64,000 nucleotides of DNA, from NCBI RefSeq assembly GCF_014649795.1, contig NZ_BMTS01000008.1:186001-250000 (forward strand). The letters run 5' to 3'. Under the pieces are notes generated by a model. That model worked only from the letters and a program-made list of their open reading frames with translations, was not told the DNA's origin and did not search any database. Each line of letters starts with the position of its first letter. Position 1 is the stretch's first letter. The translations under genes and the position numbers were made by a program. Below, in pieces: positions 56,080 to 63,465 of this stretch. This DNA comes from Streptomyces melanogenes. GTDB taxonomy: Bacteria > Actinomycetota > Actinomycetes > Streptomycetales > Streptomycetaceae.

Positions 56080-57029
56080 CGGAGAACGACGGGTGGCGGC
56101 TCTTCCGCGGCGACCGCACGGCCCGCCAGGTGGACTTCCCCGAGGCGCCGCCGTGGCGGCAGTTCGCCAACGGGACCCCGGGCACGCGGGTGCGCCACCG
56201 CCCGTATCTGATCGGCCGCACCGAGGCCGACGTGGTGAGCGCCGCGCTGCATCTGCGCCGTCCGCTCCTGGTCACCGGGCACCCCGGCACCGGCAAGTCC
56301 TCGCTGGCGCACGCCGTGGCGCACGAGCTGTCGCTCGGTCCGGTGCTCCAGTGGCCGGTCAACAGCCGGTCGGTGCTCAAGGACGCGCTGTACGGGTACG
56401 ACGCCATCGGGCGGCTGCGCGAGACGCATCTGCGCCAGGAGCGCGGCGCACCGGAGCCCGACATCGGCACCTTCGTGCGTCTGGGACCGCTGGGCACCGC
56501 GCTCGTCCCGCGCGAGCGGCCGCGGGTGCTCCTGGTGGACGAGCTCGACAAGGGCGATGTCGACCTCCCCAACGACCTGCTGACGGTGTTCGAGGAGGGC
56601 GAGTTCGAGATCCCCGAGTTGTCGCGACTGCCGGAGGCGCAGTCCGAGGTGCCGGTGCTCACCCATGACCCCGAGGGCGGTCGGGTCACGGTCACCCGGG
56701 GCGTGGTGCGCTGCCGCGAGTTCCCCGTGGTGGTGATCACCAGCAACGGGGAGCGGGACTTCCCGCCCGCGTTCCTGCGCCGCTGCGTCCGCCTGGACCT
56801 GCCGGATCCGGACGAGGAGCGGCTGCGGGACATCGTGGCGGCGCATCTGGGCGAGGGGGCCCTGGAGGGCGTCGACGACCTGCTGCACGCGTTCCTGAAC
56901 CGCCGCGCGCCGGGCGAGCTCGCCACGGACCAGCTGCTCAACGCGGTGTTCCTGCGCAAGGGCGGGGTGAATCTGAACGCCGAGGGCCTGCTCGACGCGG
57001 TGCTCCACCGGCTGGGCGGATCGGTCTAG
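56076..57029 (+). CDS. MoxR-type AAA+ ATPase
   Basis: 317 residues, ATG overlapping the stop of the protease gene. Walker A is VTGHPGTGKSSLAHAVAHEL (Lys74, Ser75), Walker B is VLLVDELDKGDVDLPNDLLT (Asp155, Glu156), sensor 1 is VVVITSNGERDFPPAF (Asn224) and the arginine finger lies in FLRRCVRLDLPDPD. All catalytic residues are intact. MoxR proteins work with vWA partners as chaperone-like remodelers. Here it sits between a VMAP-protease and a vWA-like fusion, as expected for a ternary system in which NTP hydrolysis licenses the effector. Only 2 bp separate it from the next gene. Confidence 0.93.
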   Translation: MTENDGWRLFRGDRTARQVDFPEAPPWRQFANGTPGTRVRHRPYLIGRTEADVVSAALHLRRPLLVTGHPGTGKSSLAHAVAHELSLGPVLQWPVNSRSVLKDALYGYDAIGRLRETHLRQERGAPEPDIGTFVRLGPLGTALVPRERPRVLLVDELDKGDVDLPNDLLTVFEEGEFEIPELSRLPEAQSEVPVLTHDPEGGRVTVTRGVVRCREFPVVVITSNGERDFPPAFLRRCVRLDLPDPDEERLRDIVAAHLGEGALEGVDDLLHAFLNRRAPGELATDQLLNAVFLRKGGVNLNAEGLLDAVLHRLGGSV

Positions 57030-57031
57030 CC

Positions 57032-60000
57032 GTGCCGCGCGCGGAGCCCTCCGACGCCCTGGCCAAACTCGCCGCCCTGGTGGGCCACGAGCTGTCCACG
57101 CACGAGTTGCTGGACACGCTGTGGCTGGCCGCCCGGCTGCCGAGCGGTGCCGCCGCCCCGCTGGCGAGCGCCCTGGCACCGGACCGGGTGCGGCAGCCGG
57201 GCTCGCAGGCGTGGGAGGATCCGCGTACGCCGCCCGAAGGCACGGCGGTGCCGCCCGACGAGTCCGGGGACGGCGACCCCAAGGAGGGCACCGGGTCCCA
57301 ACCACCGCTCCCCACCCAGCTGTTGGGCGCCCTGCACGCGGCGGCGGCCTCCCGCAGCGCCCCCGAGTTCGCCGGTGCGACCTCCTCGCCGCAGCGCCCG
57401 CCGCGCGGCACCGGGGCGCTGCCGGTGCGGGTGCCCGAGGAGAAGGCGCTCGGCGACGGGGAGCTGCGGCTGAGCCGGTCCCTGCGGCTGCTGAAGCAGC
57501 CGCATACGGGCTCGCACTTCTGGGAGTTCGACGAGGAGGCGACCGCCACCGCGATGGCCGAGAGCGGCCTCCCCGACGTGGTGCTGCGGCCCGCGCGGCA
57601 GCGCTGGCTCGATCTCACGCTGCTCATCGACGACGGCCTCTCGATGCTGCTGTGGCGCAGGCTCGCCACCGAACTGCGGTCCGTCTTCGAACGGTTGGGC
57701 GCCTTCCGGGACATCCGGGTGCACGGCCTGGACGCCCGCTCACCCGACGCGCCCGGCCTCAAGGTGCGCCCCTTCGACCCCGGCGGCCCGCTGCTCTCGC
57801 CCGCGTCCGCCGCCGACCCGTCGGGCCGCACCCTGGTCCTGGTGATCAGCGACGGGGTGGGGGCGTGCTGGCGGGACGGGCGGATGCACGCCGCCCTGGA
57901 GCGCTGGGCCCGGCAGGGCCCTACGGCGGTGGTGCACGCGCTGCCCGCCCACATGTGGGACGCCTCCGGCATCCGCTCGGAGCAGTGGTCGGTGACGACG
58001 CGGCGGCGCGGGGCTGCCAACCACACCTGGGAGGTGACCGACCCGCTGTTGCCGCCCGGCCTCGGCGACCGCTTCCCCGGGGTGCCCGTCCCCGTACTGG
58101 AGCCGTATCCCCCGGCCGTCGCCGCCTGGGCGCGCCTGGTGGCCTCGCCCGGGGCCAGCGCGGAGCTGCCGCTGCTCGCGCCGCCGGGTGTGCGGGGCCT
58201 GCGGGGCGAGGCGGCGACCCGGGGCGCGGACCCGGCCGACGCGGTGCTGCGGTTCCGGGACGCGGCGTCCCCGCAGGCGTACCGGCTCGCCGCGCACCTC
58301 GCGGCCATCTCGCCGCTGACGGTGCCGGTGATGCGGCTGGTGCAGGCGGCCGTGCCGTGGCGCTCGGACACCGCACACCTGGCCGAGGTGTTCCTCGGCG
58401 GGCTGATGCGCCAGGCCGACCCGCCCGGCCCCGGGCTCCCCGCCCAGCACCGCCGCTTCGGCTTCCTCGACGGCGTCCAGGAGATCCTGCTCGACACCGC
58501 CTCCCCGATCGACCTGCTGCGCACCACCCGCGCGGTGACCGACCGACTCGCCACGCTGGTGGGCCGCTCCCCCGACTTCCCGGCCTGGCTCGCCCATCCG
58601 TCGGGGACGGGCGAACTCCTGCCGGGGACCAGGCCGTTCGCCTGGCTGGAGGACCGGCTGCTGACCCATCTGGGCGCCAAGCCCATGATCTCGGTGCAGC
58701 CGCCGTCCGCGGTCGTGGAGCGCGAGGAGGTGGGGCTGCCCTCCGTCCTGGAGGCGGCCCCGTCCTGGCAGCCGCTGCAACTGCTCGACCAGCAGGTTCT
58801 CGGCCCGTACACGCTCCAGCTGCGCGACGAGAGCCGCGGCAAGGCCGTCGCGTACATCGGTGAGGACCCGGACGGACGGCAGGTGCTGATCAGGGTCGCC
58901 CGCTCGCCCGACTCGCCCACCGCCCGCGAGCTGCTGGCCACCGAGCGGCGGGCGCTGCGGCGCATGGACGGGGTGTACGCCCCCGTCGTGGTGGCGAGCG
59001 ACCTGAACGAGAGGACGCCGACGCCCTGGATCGCGCTGGGCCTGGACCCGCTCAGCAACGGTCTGCCCGCGCCCACGCTGAGCGCGGTGCTCCAGGCGGC
59101 CGGGCCGCTGCGCGACTCGCCCCTGCTGGCCTGGCTGGGCTGGAGCCTGGCCCGGGCCGTGGCCCGCTGCCACGGCAAGGGCCTGGTGCACGGCGCGCTG
59201 ACGCCGGGCACGGTGCTGGTCACCGAGCGCACGCTGCACATCGTCAGCTGGACGTCGGTCCGGATCGACGGCGCCTCCAGCGCCTCCCTGCTGACCGTGC
59301 CCCCCAACTCGCCCTACCGCGCCCCCGAGGTGACGTCCTGGGGCGAGTCCCGGATCGCGGCGGGCGATGTGTACTCGGTCGGGGCGATCCTGCTGCACGC
59401 CGTGACGGGGCGGCACTGGCGGCAGTACCAGTTCGACCTCCTGCGGCGCCACCCCGAGTTCCGCCGCCTCGACGAGCACCTGCGCGACCTGCTGCTGCGC
59501 TCGGTGGACGAGGAGCCGGAGGCCCGGCCGACGGCGCGGGAGCTGGCCGAGGCGTTCGGCGCGCTGCTGCCGGTGCCGGTGGAGTGGGAGGAGTACCCCG
59601 ACGACCCGGCCGCGGCGGACGCCGAGGACGTCCCCGAGGAGGAGGACGACCGCGAGCAGTGGATACGGACGATCCGGGCGCCGCTGCGCCGGCCACTGCG
59701 GATCGCCGTCCTGGGCGTGAAGGACCGGGCCGGGTGCACCACGATCACCACGGTGCTCGGGGCGGTGCTGGCCGAGCAGCGGCAGGAGCGGGTGCTGGCC
59801 GTCGACACCGACCGGCACGCGGGCACCCACATCCACATCGCCCGCCGCGTCTACCGGGCGACGGAGGCCTCTCTGAACGACCTGGCCCGCTCCGGCCACG
59901 AGATCGAGCACTTCGACCACCTGCGCCTGTTCCTCTCGCAGCACCGGTCCGGACTCATGGTCCTGGCCAACGACTCGGTGTCCCACCCACCCACGGTCGG

Positions 60001-60424
60001 CCAGTTCGCGGACTACGAATACCGCAAGGTCGCGGACGTGACGGCGCCGTACTTCGACATCACGCTCGCCGACACCGACAAGTTCCCGCAGGTCGTCCTC
60101 GAACTCGCCAACCGGGTGGTGATCGTCTCCCGGGCCGACCCGGCCGGGGTGACCCAGGTGCAGCGGGCCGTGGACCGCCTGGTGTCCATGGGCAGGTCGG
60201 ACCTGGTGGCGGAGGCCGTGGTCGTCCTCAACCACAGCCGCCCGGCCGCCGGCTGGACACTGGACGCGGCGACGATCCGCAGCCTCAGCTCCCGCTGCCG
60301 GGGCATCCTCACAGTCCCCCGCGACGGCCATCTGACGACCGGCAGCACGGTGGAGCTGTCGTGGCTGGCCCCGGAGACGTACAAGGCGTTCCTGCGCCTG
60401 GGGGCGCTGCTCGTGGAGGACTGA
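57032..60424 (+). CDS. vWA-like/pseudokinase/ParA-like triple fusion
   Basis: 1130 residues. Residues 1-170 are a SAV_2336-type N-terminus. Residues 190-360 are vWA-like with a degenerate MIDAS (LTLLIDDGLSM, Asp200/Ser204; LVLVISDGVG, Asp274). Residues 585-850 have a protein-kinase fold lacking catalysis: the VAIK Lys is Arg621, HRD reads HGA (720-722) and DFG reads SWT (739-741), while YRAPE (762-766) and the helix-F Asp779 remain. An acidic linker (855-875) leads to a MinD/ParA-like domain (888-1128) whose P-loop is KDRAGCTTITT: the P-loop Lys is Cys902 and only the signature Lys897 is kept. It looks like a sensor or scaffold partner of the MoxR ATPase. Confidence 0.85.
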   Translation: MPRAEPSDALAKLAALVGHELSTHELLDTLWLAARLPSGAAAPLASALAPDRVRQPGSQAWEDPRTPPEGTAVPPDESGDGDPKEGTGSQPPLPTQLLGALHAAAASRSAPEFAGATSSPQRPPRGTGALPVRVPEEKALGDGELRLSRSLRLLKQPHTGSHFWEFDEEATATAMAESGLPDVVLRPARQRWLDLTLLIDDGLSMLLWRRLATELRSVFERLGAFRDIRVHGLDARSPDAPGLKVRPFDPGGPLLSPASAADPSGRTLVLVISDGVGACWRDGRMHAALERWARQGPTAVVHALPAHMWDASGIRSEQWSVTTRRRGAANHTWEVTDPLLPPGLGDRFPGVPVPVLEPYPPAVAAWARLVASPGASAELPLLAPPGVRGLRGEAATRGADPADAVLRFRDAASPQAYRLAAHLAAISPLTVPVMRLVQAAVPWRSDTAHLAEVFLGGLMRQADPPGPGLPAQHRRFGFLDGVQEILLDTASPIDLLRTTRAVTDRLATLVGRSPDFPAWLAHPSGTGELLPGTRPFAWLEDRLLTHLGAKPMISVQPPSAVVEREEVGLPSVLEAAPSWQPLQLLDQQVLGPYTLQLRDESRGKAVAYIGEDPDGRQVLIRVARSPDSPTARELLATERRALRRMDGVYAPVVVASDLNERTPTPWIALGLDPLSNGLPAPTLSAVLQAAGPLRDSPLLAWLGWSLARAVARCHGKGLVHGALTPGTVLVTERTLHIVSWTSVRIDGASSASLLTVPPNSPYRAPEVTSWGESRIAAGDVYSVGAILLHAVTGRHWRQYQFDLLRRHPEFRRLDEHLRDLLLRSVDEEPEARPTARELAEAFGALLPVPVEWEEYPDDPAAADAEDVPEEEDDREQWIRTIRAPLRRPLRIAVLGVKDRAGCTTITTVLGAVLAEQRQERVLAVDTDRHAGTHIHIARRVYRATEASLNDLARSGHEIEHFDHLRLFLSQHRSGLMVLANDSVSHPPTVGQFADYEYRKVADVTAPYFDITLADTDKFPQVVLELANRVVIVSRADPAGVTQVQRAVDRLVSMGRSDLVAEAVVVLNHSRPAAGWTLDAATIRSLSSRCRGILTVPRDGHLTTGSTVELSWLAPETYKAFLRLGALLVED

Positions 60425-60474
60425 AGGGCGGGCGGGTCTGGCAGCGACGTCAGAACAACGACACCCGGCGTCCG

Positions 60475-60972
60475 TCAGAACAGGGCGTCCTCCCCCGCCC
60501 CCTTCTCGAAGGCCAGCAGCCGCTGCTTGCGGTCGAGGCCACCGCCGTAGCCGGTCAGGCTGCCCGTGGAGCCGATCACACGGTGGCAGGGGACGATGAT
60601 GCCCACCGGGTTCTTGCCGTTGGCCAGGCCCACCGCGCGGGAGGCGCCGGGGTTGCCGAGGGCCTGGGCCAGTTCGCCGTACGAGCGGGTCTCGCCGTAC
60701 GGGATGCGGCGCAGCTGGTCCCAGACCGCGCGCTGGAAGTCGGTGCCGCGCAGGTAGAGTTCCAGGTCGAACTCGGTGCGCTCGCCCGCGAAGTACGCGC
60801 CGAGCTGGCGGATCACCTCCGGGAACGGGCCGCCGTCGTCGGGTTCGCCGAAGGTCTCCTGGGGCGGGCGGTGGCGCTGGCCCTCCATGTAGAGGCGGCT
60901 GAGCACGCCGTCCTCGGCGACCAGGGTGAGCGGGCCGTACGGACTGTCGGTGACGGTGTGGGTGGTGGTCAT
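60475..60972 (-). CDS. ogt: Methylated-DNA-protein-cysteine S-methyltransferase
   Basis: 165 residues from ATG at 60972, with GAGG 9 bases upstream. YLRGTDFQRAVWDQLRRIPY, SYGELAQALGNPGASRAVGL and IIVPCHRVIGSTGSLTGYGG are the wHTH and active-site parts, with acceptor Cys129 in PCHRV. It removes alkyl groups from O6-alkylguanine in one suicidal transfer. The start lies 11 bp after the ada-alkA fusion gene, so the two form an alkylation-repair operon, presumably induced by the upstream Ada-type protein. Confidence 0.95.
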   Translation of the reverse strand: MTTTHTVTDSPYGPLTLVAEDGVLSRLYMEGQRHRPPQETFGEPDDGGPFPEVIRQLGAYFAGERTEFDLELYLRGTDFQRAVWDQLRRIPYGETRSYGELAQALGNPGASRAVGLANGKNPVGIIVPCHRVIGSTGSLTGYGGGLDRKQRLLAFEKGAGEDALF

Positions 60973-60983
60973 CGTGAACGTCC

Positions 60984-62504
60984 TCACGCGGGGAGGTGGT
61001 TGATGGGGTGGTCGTCGGTGGCCCAGAGGTACTGGACGGCGTAGGCCCGCCACGGGCGCCAGGCGGCGGCGCTCGCGGTGAGGGCGGCAGGCGAGGAGGG
61101 CAGGCCGAGCGACTGGGCCGCGCGGCGCACGCCCAGGTCGGAGGGGAGGAACGCGTCCGGGTCCCCGAGCGCCCGCATCGCGATCACCTCGACGGTCCAG
61201 GGCCCGAAGCCGGGCAGCTCCAGGAGCTGGGCGCGGGCCCGGTCCCAGTCGGTGTCGATGCCCAGGGCGAGGCTGCCGTCGGCCAGTGCGGCGACGAGCG
61301 TGGTGAGGGTGGCGCGCCGGCTGCGCGGCAGGGCCAGGGACTCGGGATCGAGCCCGGCCAGCGCGGCCGATGTCGGAAACAGATGGGTCAGCCCGCCCGC
61401 CGGGTCCTCCACCGGCTCGCCGTGCGCGGTCACAAGCCGGGCCGCGTGGGTGCGGGCGGCGGCCGTGGAGACCTGCTGGCCGAGCACCGCCCGTACGGCG
61501 AACTCCGCCGCGTCGACGGTACGCGGCACCCGGCGTCCGGGGGCCTTGTCGACCAGCGGGGCGAGCAGCGGGTCGGCGCGCAGCCGGTCGTCGACGGCGA
61601 CCGGGTCGGCGTCGAGGTCGAGCATCCAGCGGCAGCGGCTGATGGCGATGGTGAGGTCGCGCAGATCGCTGAGCGAGAGCAGACAGCCGATGTGGTCGGG
61701 TCCGGGGGTGAGTTCGACGATGCCGTGCCCGTACGGGAGGGAGAGCGTGCGGCGGTACGCGCCGCCGCGCCACTCCTCCACGCCGGGAACCGCCGTGGCG
61801 GCCAGGTGCCCGAAGAGGTTGTCCGGGTTGAGCGGGGCGCGGTAGGGCAGCCGCAGGGCGATCGTGCCGGGGGCCTGGCGGGCGATGCCGCGCGCGGCGC
61901 GGGCGCGCAGGTCGGTGGGGGCGAGCGCGAAGACCTCGCGGACGGTGTCGTTGAAGGTGCGCACGGAGGCGAAGCCCGCCGCGAAGGCGACGTCGGCCAT
62001 CGGGAGCGCGGTGGTCTCGATGAGGATCCGGGCGGTCTGGGCGCGCTGGGCGCGGGCCAGGGCGAGGGGTCCGGCGCCGAGCTCGGCGCGCAGCTGGCGC
62101 TCGATCTGGCGGGTGCTGTACCCGAGCCGCGCGGCGAGCCCGGACACGCCGTCGCGGTCGACGACGCCGTCCCGGATGAGCCGCATGGCGCGGGCCACGG
62201 AGTCGGCCCGGGCGTTCCACTCCGGCGACCCCGGGCTGGTGTCCGGCCGACACCGCTTGCACGCCCGGAACCCGGCCTGCTGGCAGGCGGCGGCGCTCGG
62301 GTAGAAGGTCATGTTCTCGACCTTCGGCGGCACGACGGGACAGCTGGGCCGGCAGTAGATCCGGGTGGTGAGAACGGCGGTGAAGAACCACCCGTCGAAA
62401 CGAGCGTCCTTGGACTGGACGGCTCGCACGCAGCGCGCTTTGTCGGTGTGCATGGCCGCGGGGGCCGCGGGGGCCGCGGGGGCCGCGGCGGGGACGGGGT
62501 TCAT
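60984..62504 (-). CDS. alkA: Ada regulatory domain-AlkA glycosylase fusion
   Basis: About 506 residues from ATG at 62504; ATG at 62453 is the alternative, without a ribosome binding site. Four zinc cysteines appear in RIYCRPSCPVVPPK and ACQQAGFRACKRCRPD (Ada N-terminal methylphosphotriester-sensing domain). An AraC-type helix-turn-helix follows (VSGLAARLGYSTRQIERQLR; MADVAFAAGFASVRTFNDTV). AlkA-N is at about 220-300 and the HhH-GPD glycosylase has VLGQQVSTAAART and LLELPGFGPWTVEVIAMRAL with the catalytic Asp in LPSDLGVRR. It senses methylated DNA, activates repair genes and excises 3-methyladenine. The N-terminal AAPAAPAAPAA is encoded by a 9-bp GC repeat. Confidence 0.92.
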   Translation of the reverse strand: MNPVPAAAPAAPAAPAAMHTDKARCVRAVQSKDARFDGWFFTAVLTTRIYCRPSCPVVPPKVENMTFYPSAAACQQAGFRACKRCRPDTSPGSPEWNARADSVARAMRLIRDGVVDRDGVSGLAARLGYSTRQIERQLRAELGAGPLALARAQRAQTARILIETTALPMADVAFAAGFASVRTFNDTVREVFALAPTDLRARAARGIARQAPGTIALRLPYRAPLNPDNLFGHLAATAVPGVEEWRGGAYRRTLSLPYGHGIVELTPGPDHIGCLLSLSDLRDLTIAISRCRWMLDLDADPVAVDDRLRADPLLAPLVDKAPGRRVPRTVDAAEFAVRAVLGQQVSTAAARTHAARLVTAHGEPVEDPAGGLTHLFPTSAALAGLDPESLALPRSRRATLTTLVAALADGSLALGIDTDWDRARAQLLELPGFGPWTVEVIAMRALGDPDAFLPSDLGVRRAAQSLGLPSSPAALTASAAAWRPWRAYAVQYLWATDDHPINHLPA

Positions 62505-62572
62505 GTGCTCAGCATCGGCTACGGCCGGGGGGTGTCGCTGGCAGGAATGCGACATCAACGTTCCGGGGGATC

Positions 62573-62620
62573 TTTGTCTGCGGCTGTGTGGGTGGCTGGT
62601 CGCGCAGTTCCCCGCGCCCC
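62573..62620 (-). repeat. Dispersed intergenic repeat copy 10 (inverted)
   Basis: Reverse member, TTTGTCTGCGG to CGCAGTTCCCCGCGCCCC. It is the outermost left copy and can pair with copy 13. Confidence 0.9.
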
Positions 62621-62634
62621 TTTTCTGCCCGGCC

Positions 62635-62682
62635 TTCGTCTGCGGGTCGTGAGTGGCTGAGCGCGCAGTTCCCCGCGCCCCT
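62635..62682 (-). repeat. Dispersed intergenic repeat copy 11 (inverted)
   Basis: Reverse member, TTCGTCTGCGG to CGCAGTTCCCCGCGCCCCT, with GCTGAGC in place of GCTGGTC. It is the inner left copy and partner of copy 12. Confidence 0.9.
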
Positions 62683-62805
62683 AGAGGGCCTGCGAGGGTG
62701 CTGGGGTGCATCACCCCGTGCGCCTGGGCTCCGGGTGCCTACAAGGTGCTGGGCCGCAGCCTCCGTGCGCCTGCGCATCGCAGCCCCCTCAGCCACGCCC
62801 CCCTA

Positions 62806-62853
62806 GGGGCGCGGGGAACTGCGCGACCAGCCACCCACCCACCCGCAGACAAA
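62806..62853 (+). repeat. Dispersed intergenic repeat copy 12
   Basis: Forward member with intact core and CCGCAGACAAA end; the inner right copy. Confidence 0.9.
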
Positions 62854-62867
62854 CACCGGGCAGAAAA

Positions 62868-62914
62868 GGGGCGTGGGGAACTGCGCGGCCGGCCGCCGAT
62901 CACCGGCAGACGAA
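62868..62914 (+). repeat. Dispersed intergenic repeat copy 13
   Basis: Forward member (GGGGCGTGGGGAACTGCGCG, CGGCAGACGAA end). It finishes 8 bp before the stop codon of the macrodomain gene. Confidence 0.9.
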
Positions 62915-62922
62915 TCCGCCCC

Positions 62923-63465
62923 CTACCCCACCGCCTCCTCGAACGCCCGATACGCCGTGTCGTCGAACAGTACGAAGCGGACCTCTTCGACCGAGGTCGG
63001 GGGCAAAGACGAGGCCGCCTCCCGTACCGCCCGCACCGCAACCCGCGCCCCGTCGTCCAACGGCCACCCGTAGATCCCCGTGGAGATCGCCGGGAACGCC
63101 ACCGTCCGGGCGCCCAACTCCCCCGCCACCCGCAGGGATTCCCGGTAGCAGGAGGCCAGCAGGGCCGAGCGGTCCTCGTCCCGCTGCCAGACCGGGCCCA
63201 CAGTGTGGATCACCCAGCGCGCGGGCAGCCGGCCGGCGGTCGTGGCGACGGCACGCCCCGTCGGCAGGCCCTTGCCGTAGTGGGACGCGCGCAGCCGACG
63301 GCAGTCCGCCAGGATCTCCGGCCCGCCCCGGCGATGGATCGCACCGTCGACCCCGCCCCCGCCCAGCAGCGAGGAGTTGGCCGCGTTGACGATCGCGTCC
63401 ACGGACTGGTCCGTGATGTCACCCTGGACGAGCACGATCGCCGGCCGCGAAGCGGCCTCCGTCAT
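62923..63465 (-). CDS. Macrodomain protein, O-acetyl-ADP-ribose deacetylase-like
   Basis: 180 residues from ATG at 63465. VLVQGDITDQSVDAIVNAAN and SSLLGGGGVDGAIHRRGGPE form the ADP-ribose loop 1 with the catalytic Asn/Asp/His positions of MacroD-type enzymes. VIHTVGPVW and FPAISTGIYGWPLDDGARVA form loop 2. Family members hydrolyse O-acetyl-ADP-ribose or remove mono-ADP-ribose from proteins and nucleic acids. The start overlaps the stop of the upstream FAD oxidoreductase by 4 bp, so they are cotranscribed. The 3' end runs to within 8 bp of a repeat copy. Confidence 0.94.
   Translation of the reverse strand: MTEAASRPAIVLVQGDITDQSVDAIVNAANSSLLGGGGVDGAIHRRGGPEILADCRRLRASHYGKGLPTGRAVATTAGRLPARWVIHTVGPVWQRDEDRSALLASCYRESLRVAGELGARTVAFPAISTGIYGWPLDDGARVAVRAVREAASSLPPTSVEEVRFVLFDDTAYRAFEEAVG

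Larger units (their letters stand above)
62505..62922. other. 418-bp intergenic repeat array between alkA and macrodomain genes
   Basis: No gene is supported; short open frames here read through repeat DNA. It contains four repeat copies, two inverted (10, 11) and two forward (12, 13), around a 120-bp central spacer (62683-62805). It must also contain the promoter of the ada-alkA/ogt operon, probably between 62505 and 62570. Confidence 0.8.

Noticed and set aside
59690..60424. Chromosome or plasmid partition ParA
   Set aside because: The P-loop lysine is missing, there is no ParB or parS-like context, and the domain is fused behind a pseudokinase in a conflict-type operon.
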